A stretch of 64,000 nt of DNA from Phymatolithon calcareum (GCA_977006965.1 OZ345373.1:1178001-1242000), one strand, 5' to 3'; shown: positions 21,379 to 33,353, counted from the first letter of the stretch. Numbers and translations are program-made. The notes: generated from the sequence alone by a model not told the origin.

Positions 21379-24300
21379 CTACGACCTCCTCGCGCATATT
21401 CCCATGTCTTGTGCGAACTTGGCCGTCTTGACACGATCGAGTGGCTTGGTGAGTGCATCCGCAATCATCAACTCAGTACTACAATACTTGATTGATATCT
21501 TGCCCGTGGCAACCACATCACGAACATAGTGATATTGGATGTCTATGTGCTTGTTCCTCTGAGTGATGGCCGCGTTTCGCCCGGTCGCGATCGCACTTTG
21601 ACTGTCAGTGTACAGAGTCATGGCGGATGGCTTCTCGAGACCTTGAACATCGGCAATGAGTCTTGACAACCAGACAGATTCCTTGGCGGTGGCACACGAA
21701 GCGATGTATTCCGCTTCGCATGTTGAAGTGGCGACGATGGTTTGCTTCTTTGAACGCCAGCTTATGGCTCCCCCTGCAAGAAGGAACACATAGCCACTCG
21801 TGGACCGTCTTGTCTCAACACATCCTGCCCAATCCGCATCGGTGTAACCGATTGGAACCAAACTCCCACTTCCACCGAACAAAATTCCGTGATCTCGAGT
21901 ACCCGCAATGTATCGCAGAACACGCTTCACGCCCATCCAGTGACGTTTCAGAGGCTTTTCGCAGAACGAAGACAGCTTTCCGACCGAATCCGAGATGTCT
22001 GGGCGTGTACCAACCATCAAGTACATGAGACTTCCGATGGCTGGACGGTATGGAACTTGTTCATCGACGAGCTGGGTGATGTCGAATTCTTCGGTTCCGG
22101 TGTTCTTGTTGCTTGACTCCATAGGGGTTGGTGCTGGTTTCGAGTTCTCCATCCCGAAACGTTCCAAGACTGACTGAGCGTATACCGACTGCGAGAGGTG
22201 AAGAGTTCGAAGTGCGCGATCTCGGCGAATTTCAAGTCCAAGACAAACACTAGCTTCTCCAAGGTCCTTCATCTCGAATCGCTTGTTCAGCTCCCCCTTG
22301 ATCCACGAAATAGCAGAAGTATCGTTTCCGGCAATCAGCAAGTCATCCACCTATAGCGCGATGATCATGATGCTGCTTGACTTATGCCGGACATAAAGAC
22401 AAGGATCATTGGGACTACTTGAGAAGCCGAGCTCGTCGATGAGGAACTTGTCGATTTTGGCATGCCACTGTCGCGGTGCTTGGTTCAGGCCGTATAGTGC
22501 CTTCAAGAGCTTGCAAACAAGGTCAGGACGCTTGAGGTCACGAAATCCAGACGGAACCTCCATGTAGATGTCTTCGTCAAGGTCACCATGCAAGAAAGCC
22601 GTAACAACATCCATTTGGTATAGTTCCAAATCATGGACAGCAACGGTTGCAAGTAGGATACGAATCGAGGTGAACTTTACGACTGGGGCATACGTTTCAC
22701 CGTAGTCCACCCCATGCACCTGTCGGAACCCTTTCGCAACAATGCGGACTTTAGGGCCTGTATCCTTGACCTTAAAGACATACTTGCACGGTAGAACGTT
22801 CATGCCAGGCTTGCGAGTGACCAACTTCCAAGTGTTGTTGCGGGTTAGTGACGAGTGTTCATTCTCAATGCCCGGAGACCAGAAGTCGACATTTTTAATT
22901 GAAGTCGCTTCCTTGAAGGTCTGAGGCACTTGATGAGAAGACAAACCGGTTTCAGATGCAAGGTTGACGGACTCGAAGGCCAGCATAGCAGTATGCGAGG
23001 GAGCGTTCCAGAAGTCAGTGGGTGGTTTTGAGACCCGAGCTGACCTACGCAGAATGGGTTTGGCGATCATCGGAGATGTTTCGTCAGAACCAGATGGAGA
23101 TATAGGTTGTTCTCCACCATCTGCTTGCTCACCTTCGTCAATGTCCTTCTCGATGCTCTTATCATCTACATCCGAAATGACCTTACCTTCAACCGTACCA
23201 TCACTCAGTTTGATTTGAGGAGTTTCAAGTGATACATTGGTTTCGGTCTCATCGAATCCGAATTCCGATTCATTGAACGTCACGTCCCTTGACACAATCA
23301 CTTTCCGCAAGTCCGCATCCCACAGCTTATACCCTTTTGATGCCAACGAGTATCCCAGCATAACCGCCTCACGAGTACGACTGTCGAGTTTCTTCACTTT
23401 CTTCTTCGGAATCACGTACCAACACTTGGCGCCAAATACGCGCAAGTGTCCCAAATCTGGAGGGGCACCCATCCATATGTGATGGGGGGTCGTGTTCGAA
23501 GGAAGTCCTCGTGACGTTACTCGGTTGCGCACATACACAGCAGTTGCCAACGCTTCAGCCCAGAACTTCTTCTCGATGCCTCTGTGATGGAGCATCGAGC
23601 GCACTAAGTTGAGAAGTGTGCGGTTCATGCGTTCAGCCACCCCATTTTGCTGTGGGGTGTAAGGGACTGTGAGCTGTTGATGGATGCCGTGTTCCGCAAG
23701 ATATGCCTTGAACTCGTTTGAAAGGTACTCGCCTCCATTGTCTGTCCTAATTGCTTTGAGCTTTGGTGCTTTCGAGAAGTCCTGTATGTTCAAGTGCTTA
23801 AGCTTTCGACCTGTATGGGTTTCAGCGTACTTGTGAAACTTCCGAAAACACTCAAAGCTCTCCGATTTCTTTCGCATGGTGAATACCGTGGTCCACTTGG
23901 AGTGATCATCGATGAATGTGATGAAGTACTGTGATCCTCCAAGGGACGGAATGTCGATAGGACCAAGAACGTCTGAATGTACGAGATCGAGAACAGCGGT
24001 GGAGCGAGAACTACTGGACTTTGGAATCGGAGCACGATGACCTTTGCCGGCAAGACAACCATTACATGGATGTGTGGACTGTGAGTTGGGAGCAATCTTT
24101 ACACCTTTGACCACCCCATGGTTTACCATTCCGGTAATTCCAGTGTGGTCAACATGCGCAAGTCGTTCATGCCAGAGCTGTAGGCTCGCGAAACAGGAAA
24201 CTTGGTTAAGTTTATTTCCATCTGCAAGGTCTAGAGAGTAGAGACTTTTGCGTAGAGTACCTGTTGCGATCGTGTCATTATGAGCTTTAACATAGCAACG

Positions 24301-25444
24301 GCTGTTCTTGAACGTTATACCATATCCGTACTCATCCATTTTTGAGACAGACAATAGAGAGTATCCGAAGTCGGGTATGTGCATAACGTCCTTGAGCTTT
24401 CGTTTTAACGATTTGCCGTTCACGTTAAGAGTAATGATGACATCACCTTTTCCAGCGATTGTGGCCTGTGCTTTGGTTCCCATTTCGACGGTTGAAGACA
24501 TTTTGGTGTATGAGCAGAAGATTGAACGATCGAACGTCATATGCGATGTACTACCAGAGTCAATGATCCATGACTTTGACTTCTCGGAAATATCAGAATC
24601 GCGCACCTTGACCATCAGGCATACAAAGTCGGAATCGGACATAACTCGAACATGTTCCGATACATCGGTCAGGAATGCAGCTGGTTTCGTTTGCTTTCCA
24701 TTCCGATTTTTGTATCCTTCAGGAGCAAGGTGTGGAAACTTGGTCCAACATTTCACACTTCTATGTCCAGATCGATGACAATGTTCACAGTAGTCACGAA
24801 TTCGTTCTCCATCGCGTCTGGCAGTGAAGTGCAGCAGTCTCAGCTTTGACGGTTGATGCTTCGACACGCATTGACATGCGTTGCTCTTCCTGGAGTAGTC
24901 GACTCTTCACGAATTCAAGTGAGAATGATTCGTCTTCATTGCCGAGAGCATCAAGTGCACTTATCAAGCTGTCGTAGCGTTCGGGAAGTCCGTTCAATAC
25001 AGCCATGGCCATTTCTTTATCGTCAATATCGACACCCATTGACTTGAGGGTGGATGCGAGTTGGCGAATGCGGTTCGTATAGGGCAGTATTTTCTCGTCC
25101 TCGAGCATCGTGGCAGTGTAGAACTTACGGCGAGCGGCCAGTTTGTTCAAAAGAGTGTGTCGTTCGAAGATATTGAGAATCGACGTCCACATTTCTTTGG
25201 CCGTTTCGACATCCTGCACATGCTCGAGATGTTCGTCTGAAAGCGAGAGACCGATAATAGCCTTTGCTTTATTGTCATTACGACGCCAGAGCTTGAAATC
25301 TTCGGAATCTCGTGCCGGTGGATCGTCCTCTATGAACTCGTCGAGTTCGCGGAATGATAGTACTAGCTGAATTTTCTGTTTCCAAGCATGGAAATTGGTC
25401 TCATTTAACTTTTCGACCTTCAGCGTTCCTTGGGAGTTGTCCAT
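21379..25444 (-). pseudogene. copia-A gag-pol polyprotein, two lesions
   Basis: ATG 25444. Gag with zinc knuckle CEHCHRSGHRSVKC (about 24790), protease DSGSTSHMTFDRS (about 24550), integrase WHERLAHV...CNGCLAGKGH, SDVLGP, RTDNGGEYLS, NGVAERMNR, then RT (QMDVVTAFLHGDL, KALYGLNQAPRQWH) and RNase H ([25 protein letters not shown]), ending MGICARRS. Two bases are missing near 24830 (ETAAL then frame change). At 22351-22353 the Tyr codon of YVDD is TAG. Apart from these, about 1,350 codons are open, agreeing with the young age of its LTRs. Confidence 0.9.
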
Positions 25445-25606
25445 TTTGCGGAGTGGGGGTCTTCTATTCTTGTCGAAAATCCGTTTGGGGAGTCCACTGC
25501 GAGTCGACACAAGGTCAACTATCAAGGCAATCTATCCCTTATAAGAAATTCCTTCGAGTCGGAATGACCCGGTCCTTGATCGGGGGATGGCTCAATGGCC
25601 GTATAC

Positions 25607-25789
25607 CTCTTGTGGCGTTTGGTACACCTGAACCTGCAGTCGGCAACACGCACTGCAGGACGCTTTGTGGTATCCTGGAACGGGCCTAGTAAGAATCGAA
25701 GATTTTTAACAAGGATACGCAACAGGAAAACCCTTGTGGTGTTTTGGTACACCTGAACCTGCAGCCGGCAACGCGCACTGCAAGACGCT
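25607..25789 (-). repeat. Two hairpin leader units (minus)
   Basis: Units at 25607-25664 and 25731-25789 on the minus strand, same sequence as in other copia-A leaders. Confidence 0.8.
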
Positions 25790-25939
25790 TAGTGATCCCC
25801 TGAAGCGGGCCGAGCAAGAATCAACGATTCTTGACAAGGATACGCAAGCAGAAAGATCAGACAGAGACAGATCGGGGGCGAAGGAGAACCCCGGAGATGA
25901 TGACGATGATGATGAAACGCGGTGGTTGAGGTGCGTTGA

Positions 25940-25953
25940 CTGGGCCCATAACC
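25940..25953 (-). other. Primer-binding site (half initiator tRNA-Met)
   Basis: CTGGGCCCATAACC on the plus strand, i.e. GGTTATGGGCCCAG reading out of the 5' LTR on the minus strand. Confidence 0.85.
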
Positions 25954-26396
25954 TGTTGTTGAAGGTTAAGGATGAGATGAGGTGAAGGAAAAAGTTTAGT
26001 TGGAGTGAATTGGTTGCGTAGAAGATGAGTTGTGAGTGAATGAGTTCCTTGGTTTATTCACTTGGCGGACTTCAGGACAAGACTATATAGACCTGAGAAC
26101 ACAACCAGACTTGATCAAAACCCTAACTGACGACGGAGACACACTAACCCTAAACAAATTTGTCATACTATCATATGACACGTGTAACATGAAAAATCAA
26201 GAATCATCTACTGAGTGAGGGGAGTATGATTATCATACTCTTATCATACTTTGACACGTGTCACTGCCAATCTTCTTGATTCAAGGTTCTGAGACACTTT
26301 GACATTTGACTTGACACGTGTACACGTGTACCGAGATCATACCTTGATATTGAAGTGTGTTTGGGACTAGAGCTCCAAGCAATCACACTTTCAACA
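25954..26396 (-). repeat. 5' LTR of nested copia-A
   Basis: 443 bp. Contains the perfect palindrome ACACGTGTACACGTGT at 26314-26329, TGACACGTGTCA near 26253-26264, TATATA near 26085 and AATAAA on the minus strand near 26055. Confidence 0.92.
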
Positions 26397-26401
26397 GAAC
26401 G

Positions 26402-29400
26402 CATTCGTGACCACTGCGACCATTGTCATCGATCCGGACATAAGAGCCATAACTGTTGGACCAAATTTCCTCCCCTTGCTCCAGATGGGTAGAAACGTCG
26501 AAATGAAAAGCAAACAAAACCATCTGCATTTCTGACTGATGAATCCGTACCCACTCGAGTGATGTCCGATTCCGACTTTGTATGCCTCATGGCCAATGTG
26601 CGCAGCTCCGCCATTCCCGAAAACTCTAAGTCATGGATCATTGACTCTGGCAGTACATCGCACATGACATTCGATCGTTCGATCTTCTGCTCGTATACTG
26701 AAATGTCGTCAACTGTCGAAATGGGAACAAAAGCTAAAGCCACAATTGCAGGCAAAGGTGATTCCATCATTACGCTCAATGTCAATGGGAAGCCGTCGAA
26801 ATGCAAACTGAAGGATGTTATGCACATACCGGACTTTGGATACTCACTACTATCAGTATCCAAAATGGATGAGTATGGATATGGGATTACGTTCAAGAAC
26901 AGGCGTTGTTATGTTAATGCACATCATGACACGATTGCTACAAGTACACTTCGCAAGAGTCTCTACTTACTTGACATTGCAGATGAAAATAAAGTTACCG
27001 AAGTTTCCTGTTTCGCTAGCCTCCAGCTTTGGCATGAACGTCTCGCTCATGTCCATCCCTCTGGTATCTTTGATATGGTACGTCATGGGGTGGTCAAAGG
27101 TGTGAAAATTTCTCCCAGTCCGAACTCCGTGCATCCCTGCAAAGGTTGTCTCGCCGGCAAAGGTCATCGCGCTCCTATCCCAAAGTCTAGTAGTTCTCGT
27201 TCTGAAGCTGTCCTCAACTTCGTACATTCCGACGTCTTAGGTCCTATCGACATTCCATCACTTGGAGGCTCTCGATACTTCATCACATTCATAGATGACC
27301 CCTCCAAGTGGACCACGGTATACACCATGCGAAGAAAGTCGGAGAGCTTTGATTGTTTTCGAAAGTTCCACAAGTATGCTGAAACCCACACAGGAAGAAA
27401 GCTTAAGCATTTGAACGTTCAGGACTTCTCGACTGCACCAAAGCTCAAGGCTATTAGGACCGATAACGGAGGCGAATACCTTTCCAACGAGTTCAAGGCA
27501 TATTTGGCACAGCACGGCATACACCAGCAACTCACAGTAGCATACACCCCACAACGAAATGGGGTGGCTGAACGCATGAACCGCACACTTCTCAACTTGG
27601 TGCGCTCGATGCTTCATCACAGAGGCATCGAGAAGAAGTTATGGGCTGAAGCACTTGCTACTGCTGTGTATGTTCGAAATCGAGTTACGTCAAGAGGACT
27701 TCCTTCAAACACGACCCCCCCTCACATATGGATGGGTGCCGCTCCAAATTTGGGACACTTACGTTCATTTGGCATAAAGTGTTGGTACGTGACTCCAAAA
27801 AGGAAGGTTAAGAAACTCGACTCTCGAACTCGTGAAGCCATTATGCTGGGATATGCGACTTCGTCCAAAAGGTATAAGATGTGGGATCCGAGCTCCAAGA
27901 AGGTGATCGTGTCAAGGGATGTGACGTTCGACGAATCGGATTGCGGATTAAGTGAGGCTGAAAGGGATGAATCCACTGACACTCCAAACAACGCAGAGGT
28001 CAAAGTATGCGAGGATATTGTTGAAGCTAAGGACATTTCAGAGGAGGACAACAAGAACCTCGATGCAACCAGCGAAGAAGGGCAGCAGGCGGACGATGGA
28101 GAACAACCTACAACTCCACCGGCATCAGAAGAAACTACAACGATAATCCCCAAACCAATTCTTCGCAGGTCAGCTCGGGTCTCAAAACCACCCACTGACT
28201 TCTGGAGAGCTCCCCAGCATACTGCCATGCTTGCGTTCGAGTCTGTCAATCTCGCATCGGAATCCGGTTTGTCTTCTCAACAAGTACCTCAGACCTTTAA
28301 GGAAGCGACTTCGAATGAGAATGTCGACTTCTGGTCTCCAGCCATCGAGAAAGAACATTCTTCACTCCTCCGAAACAACACTTGGAGGCTGGTTCTTCGC
28401 AACTCCGACATGAACGTCCTACCGTGCAAATATGTCTTCAAGGTCAAAGATACAGGCCCGAAAGTTCGCATTGTAGCGAAAGGGTTCCGACAGGTGCATG
28501 GGGTGGACTACGGTGAAACGTATGCCCCAGTCGTAAAGTTCACCTCCATCCGTATCCTACTTGCAACTGTTGCAGTCCATGACTTGGAACTTCATCAAAT
28601 GGATGTTGTAACAGCATTTTTGAATGGTGAGCTCGACGAAGACATATACATGGAGGTTCCGGCCGGCTTTCAAGACTCCAAGCATCCCGACCTGGTGTGC
28701 AAGCTCCTCAAGGCACTATATGGTTTGAAGCAAGCTCCTCGACAATGGCATGCCAAGATTGACAAGTTCCTCATCGACGAGCTTGGATTCTCGAGTAGTC
28801 CCAATGATCCATGTCTCTATGTCCGGCACAATTCTAATTCCATCATGATCATCGCTCTGCACGTGGATGACTTGCTGATTGCCGGGAACGACACTTCTGC
28901 CATTATGTGGATCAAGGGGGAGCGCAACCAGAGATTCGAGATGAAGGATCTTAACGAAGCCAGCTTGTGTCTTGGAGGTACTCGAAAGCATGGCATTCTT
29001 TTCGGCTCAAATTGCAACTTGGTGCCATTCGGCTACACCGACTCGGATTGGGCAGGATGTGGAGAGACTCGTCGCTCTAGAAGTGGTTATGTGTTCTTAC
29101 TCGCAGGGGGAGCGATAAGCTGGCGTTCGAGGAAGCAGACCATCGTGGCAACCTCAACATGCGAAGCGGAATATATCGCGTCATGTGTCGCCGCCAAGGA
29201 AGCCGTATGGTTATCTCGCCTCATCGCCGACGTTCACGGTCTCGTCAAGCCAGCTCGCATGACTCTCTACTCCGACAGTCAGAGTGCGATCGCGACAGGG
29301 AGGAACGCTGGCATCACTCAGCGAAACAAGCACATCGACATACAATATCACTATGTACGCAATGTTGTTGCCACTGGGAAGCTGAACATCAAGTATTGCG

Positions 29401-29501
29401 AGACGAACTTGATGGTCGCCGACGCATTGACGAAGCCGCTTGATCACATTAAGACCGCTAAGTTCGCACAAGACATGGGTATATGCGACTTGAAGTCCTA
29501 G
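26402..29501 (+). pseudogene. copia-A gag 3' part, protease, integrase, RT, deleted RNase H
   Basis: Continues gag from DGER. Zinc knuckle CDHCHRSGHKS is kept, but its last Cys follows HN; TAG at 26490-26492 replaces the Tyr of (E/D)GYK. From 26493 to the TAG at 29499 the frame is open for about 1,000 codons: DSGSTSHMTFDRS, WHERLAHVHP, HSDVLGPIDIP, RTDNGGEYLS, NGVAERMNR, FLNGELDEDIYM. The RT box is HVDD instead of YVDD (28859-28870). After CLG (28976) it jumps to GTRKHGILFG: about 120 codons between RT and RNase H are deleted in frame. Ends MGICDLKS. Confidence 0.9.
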
Positions 29502-29522
29502 TGTCCCTCGATCAAGGGGGAG

Positions 29523-29965
29523 TGTTGAAAGTATGAAGCTTGGAGCTCTCGTCGCATCACACCTCAAAATCAAGGTTTGATCTCGGTACACGTGTACACG
29601 TGTCAAGTCGAAAGTCAAAGTGTCTCAGAACTTTGAATCAAGAAGATTGGCAGTGACACGTGTCAGAGAATGATTAGAGTATGATAATCATACTCCCCTC
29701 ACTCAGTAGATGATTCTTGATTTTTTCATGTTACATGTGTCATATGATATTATGACAAATTTGTTTAGGGTTAGAGTGTCTCCGTCGTCAATTAGGGTTT
29801 TGGTCAAGTCTGGTTGAGTTCTCAGGTCTATATAGTCTTGACCTGATGTCCGCCAAGTCAATAAACCAAGGAACTCATTCTCACCTAACTCCACTTCTCG
29901 TCAACCAATCTTCACCAACCAAACTTTTCCACTCTTCTCATCCATTCCCTAACCTTCCTCCAACA
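29523..29965 (+). repeat. 3' LTR of outer copia-A
   Basis: 443 bp, starts TGTTGAAAGTATGAAGCTTGG and ends CTTCCTCCAACA. PPT ATCAAGGGGGAG precedes it. Confidence 0.9.
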
Positions 29966-32348
29966 TAATCGGCATGCGAAACTGAGAATCCTAAAACGGA
30001 TATACCAATCAGTTTTCCAAATGCAGGGTTTGACCAAAGCTTTCACGATGCATTTGAAACTGAGGAAGCTACCGAAATTCCTCCAGCGATCATCAAGGTC
30101 GAGCAGAAACCCAACTATGCCATCATCAGTAAGGTTGCCGTGAAAGCCGAGTACGTTGCAGTGGAGGGTACCGTGGACGAACCAAAGGACAACGGTGATT
30201 GTCAGGACAGTGGCTTTAAAGAAGAATCTATCTCAAGTTCTAATGCTGACGCACCTCCTGAGTTAGTCGCGAAACCCATACTTCGTCGATCCACCCGTGT
30301 GTCAAAGCGACGAAGTGATTTCTGGAATACTGGCCCGCATTCAGCCATGTTGGTTCTCGAATCAGCCAACTTTGCAACTGAAACTTCTTTGTCTTCTCAA
30401 GAAGTTCCCCAGACTTTCAGAAGCGCCACGTCGAAAGACAACATTGACTATTGGTCCCCTGCGATTGAGAAAGAACACTCATCTCTCATGCGCAACACGA
30501 CCTGGACATTAGTAACTCGCAAACCCGGTATGAACGTTCTCCCATGCAAATACGCGTTCAAAGTCAAAGAAACTGGCCCGAAAGCTCGCATTATCGCGAA
30601 ATGGTTCCATCTGTTAGAAGTGTGATTGCTTGGAGCTCTAGTCGCAAACAGAATTCAATATTAAGGTATAATCTCGGTACACGTGTACACGTGTCAAGTC
30701 GAAAGTCAAAGTGTCTCAGAACTTTGAATCAAGAAGATTGGAAGTGACACGTGTCAAAGTATGATAAGAGTATGATAATCATACTCCCCCCCTCAGTAGA
30801 TGATTCTTCATTTTTTCATGTTACACGTGTCATATGATATTATGACAAATTTGTTTAGGGTTAGAGTGTCTCCGTCGTCAATTTGGGTTTTTTGATCAAG
30901 TTGATTGAGTTCTCAGGTCTATATAGTCTTGACCTGAGGTCCGCCAAGTCAATAAACCAAGGAACTCATTCTCACCTATCTCAGCTTCTACTCAACCATT
31001 TTCTTTCAACCAAATTTTTTTTTCTCCCCATCACTTACCAAACCTTGTCCAACACAGACAGGTGCACGGAGTGGATTACGGCGAAAGATATGCCCCGGCT
31101 GTGAAGTTCACATCAGTTCGGATTCTTCTCGCCACGGTGGCAGTTCATGATCTCCAAATTGTCCAAATGGATGTCGTCACTGCATTCTTACATGGAGACT
31201 TGGATGAAGATATCTACATGGACGTTCCCGCCGGATTTCGTGATCCAAAGCGTCCTGACCTCGTCTGTAAGCTGTTGAAGGCACTTTACGGGATAAAACG
31301 AGCTCCCCGACATTGGCATGTTAAGATTGATGATTTCTTAATCAATGAACTCGGATTTACAAGCAGTCCGAATGACCCGTGTCTTTATGTTCGGCACACA
31401 TCCAAGAGCATTATGATCATTGCATTGTACGACGATGACTTGCTCATTGCTGGCAACGATAATGTTGCCATTGCTTGGATGAAGGGGGAGCTTAACCGGC
31501 GATTCGAGATGAAGTATCTTGGAAACGCAAGTTTATTCCTCGGATTCGAGATCCGTCGGGATCGTGATCTCCGAACATTACACCAATCGCAGAAGTCGTA
31601 CGCGGAAACCGTTTTGAAGCGGTTTAACTTGGAAAATTCAAACCCGGTACCAACGCCGATGGAGCCTTACAAGAAAACCAGTACCGTGCATGAACTCGAC
31701 GTCACAGATTCTGTTTCATCTGAGAATCCGTATCGACCTGCAATTGGAAGCGTCATGTATCTGATGGTTGGAAGTCGGCCGGATATCTCGGATGCTGTCG
31801 GAAAACTCTCCTCCTTTTGCGAGAATCCACTGCAAATCCATTGGATGGCTGTTAAGCGTGTTTTACGGTACATTGCCGGAACTCGTGATCATGGGATTCT
31901 ATTTGGCAAAGACAGAAGTTTGACTCCAGTGGGGTATAGCGACTCCGACTGGGCCGGCTGTCAAGAAACTCGCAAGTCGACAAGCGGGTACGTCTTCATG
32001 CTTGCAGGGGGAGCAATTAGTTGGCGATCCAAGAAGAAAACCATTGTCGCGACATCGTCATGTGAGGCTGAATACATTGCTGCATGTGCCGCCGCGAAAG
32101 AAGCAGTCTGGCTTTCGCGATTGGTTTCCAACATACTTGGTTTCAACAAGCCATGTCGCATGCTCATCTTCTTGGACAACCAAGGCGTTATATCATCCAC
32201 TCAGAACGATGCAATTACTCAACGAAACAAACATATTGATATTCAATATCACTATGTTCGCGAAGCTGTGGCAACCGAGAAAGTGGAATTCAAGTACTGT
32301 CCGACAAAGTTCATGGTCGCTGATGCACTTACGAAACCACTAAGTTGA
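29966..32348 (+). pseudogene. copia-B pol remnant (linker, RT, RNase H)
   Basis: First segment carries the linker and start of RT (PPELVAKPILRRSTRVSK, NTTWTLVTRKPGMNVLPCKY) and breaks at IIAKWFH in the LTR. Second segment resumes at QVHGVDYGERYAPAVKF and runs through KALYGIKRAPRHWH, LYDDDLLIAGND and RNase H motifs to KPLS then TGA at 32346-32348, 22 residues before the natural end seen at 8526. The RT box is YDDD instead of YVDD, an unusual substitution shared with the copy at 42381-43931. Confidence 0.85.
30612..31054 (+). repeat. Solo copia-A LTR
   Basis: Starts TGTTAGAAGTGTGATTGC, ends TTGTCCAACA. Inserted in the RT sequence between AK(G)F and RQVHG. The expected 5-bp duplication is not clean (CCATC left, CAGAC right), so a few bases were lost or changed. 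Confidence 0.85.
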
Positions 32349-32423
32349 GTCAAGGTATCCGAGTTCGCGAAAAAGATGGGATTGAATCCTGCACGTTCGT
32401 AAGCTTCTTCGATAGAAGGGGAG

Positions 32424-32814
32424 TGTTGGAAATGTGACTGCTTGGAGCTCTTGTCGCAGTACACATTATCCTATGTCATAAATCTCTAACCATTTCTCAT
32501 ATGTTATTATAGAATCAATCCATGGTTTTTCATCTTTACTGACAATGTAGTAGTTTAATCAATTTCTTGATTGATCTTGTTATTGTCAGTAATTCAATCA
32601 TTTTGTTGATTGAATCAATCACAGTCGACATTTCAATCTTCTGGTTTATTGATTCAATCACAGTTAGTAGTGCAAGGAGCATCAGAAGTCTTATCATACC
32701 TCAATCTGAGTCCAATATAAGACCCAGATCTGATGTCCCGACTCAATAATCCAAGGAATATTTCACAATCATCCCAACCATCTCAACTATCAACCTCAAA
32801 ACCTCCATCCAACA
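32424..32814 (+). repeat. 3' LTR of copia-B remnant (391 bp)
   Basis: TGTTGGAAATGTGACTGC start, CATCCAACA end. The 9-bp array is nearly absent, accounting for the short length. Confidence 0.88.
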
Positions 32815-32896
32815 GTGACAAGAGATCCAAGCAGTCACATTTCCAACACCAACTGAGACATGCGAGCACCAACGCTCTAGAGAGCAGCATCGGCGT
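32815..32896. other. Inverted scrap of copia-B LTR plus unknown 48 bp
   Basis: 32815-32848 is the reverse complement of the first ~33 bp of a B LTR (ends CACATTTCCAACA). 32849-32896 is unrelated sequence ending in GGCGT, the left duplication of the next element. Confidence 0.7.
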
Positions 32897-33339
32897 TGTT
32901 GGAAGTGTGATTGCTTGGAGCTCTAGTCGCAAACACACTTCAATATCAAGGTATGATCTCGGAACACGTGTACGCGTGTCAAGTCGAATGTCAAAGTTTC
33001 TCAGAACCTTGAATCAAGAAGATTGGCAGTGACACGTGTCAAAGTATGATAAGAGTATGATAATCATACTCCCCTCACTCAGTAGATGATTCTTGATTTT
33101 TCATGTTACACGTGTCATATGATATTATGACAAATTTGTTTAGGGTTAGTGTGTCTCCGTCGTCAATTAGGGTTTTGATCAAGTCTGGTTGTGTTCTCTG
33201 GTCTATATCGTCTTGACCTGAGGTCCGCCAAGTGAATAAACCAAGGAACTCATTCACTCACAACTCATCTTCTACTCAACCAATTCACTCCAACCAAACT
33301 TTTTCCTTCACCTCATCTCCTCCATAACCTCCAACAACA
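32897..33339 (+). repeat. 5' LTR of copia-A
   Basis: TGTTGGAAGTGTGATTGC to CCAACAACA, followed directly by the PBS. Confidence 0.92.
32961..33240 (+). promoter_or_regulatory. LTR promoter: CACGTG boxes, TATA, poly(A) signal
   Basis: AACACGTGTACGCGTGTC (32963-32980), GACACGTGTC (33031-33040), TTACACGTGTCA (33106-33117), TATAT (33204-33208) and AATAAA (33235-33240), in that order. The CACGTG cores are E-/G-box type sites for bHLH or bZIP proteins by general knowledge. Position upstream of TATAT fits U3 enhancers; AATAAA fits the R-region polyadenylation signal. Confidence 0.65.
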
Positions 33340-33353
33340 GGTTATGGGCCCAG
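33340..33353 (+). other. Primer-binding site (half initiator tRNA-Met)
   Basis: GGTTATGGGCCCAG immediately after the LTR. Confidence 0.85.

Larger units (their letters stand above)
20915..26396 (-). mobile_element. Young copia-A element nested in gag
   Basis: 5,482 bp; LTRs 20915-21357 and 25954-26396 are both 443 bp and differ at three positions by eye. TSD GAACG at 20910-20914 and 26397-26401. Full gag-protease-integrase-RT-RNase H complement with two lesions: a frameshift at about 24830 and a stop at the RT active-site Tyr (22351-22353). Confidence 0.95.
19302..29965 (+). mobile_element. Copia family-A element split by a second copia-A
   Basis: 5' LTR (truncated) 19302-19691, PBS 19692-19705, leader, gag from 20271, then a complete minus-strand element (20915-26396), gag-pol resuming at 26402, 3' LTR 29523-29965. 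The GAACG duplication sits within gag (DGERIRD). It has a TAG at 26490-26492 and an internal RT-RNase H deletion near 28976. Its 3' LTR abuts a copia-B remnant. Confidence 0.9.
29966..32814 (+). mobile_element. Copia-B remnant with solo copia-A LTR inside
   Basis: 5' part absent: sequence starts in the pol linker directly after the previous LTR. Coding 29966-30611, a copia-A LTR (30612-31054), coding 31057-32348, LTR 32424-32814. Nearly identical to 42381-44441 in RT/RNase H. Confidence 0.85.

Noticed and set aside
29703-29894. Small ORFs of 60-80 codons reading NEFLGLLTWRTSGQDYIDL and similar in LTRs
   Set aside because: They are repeated in every A LTR, lie across the TATA/poly(A) region and vary without frame conservation.
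30607-31061. Treating the LTR at 30612 as part of a full element
   Set aside because: Copia-B coding sequence resumes immediately on its right side, with no internal copia-A sequence; it is a solo LTR.
32815-32848. Inverted B-LTR scrap as a terminal inverted repeat of a DNA transposon
   Set aside because: It matches only the first 33 bp of the LTR, has no partner end and no target duplication.
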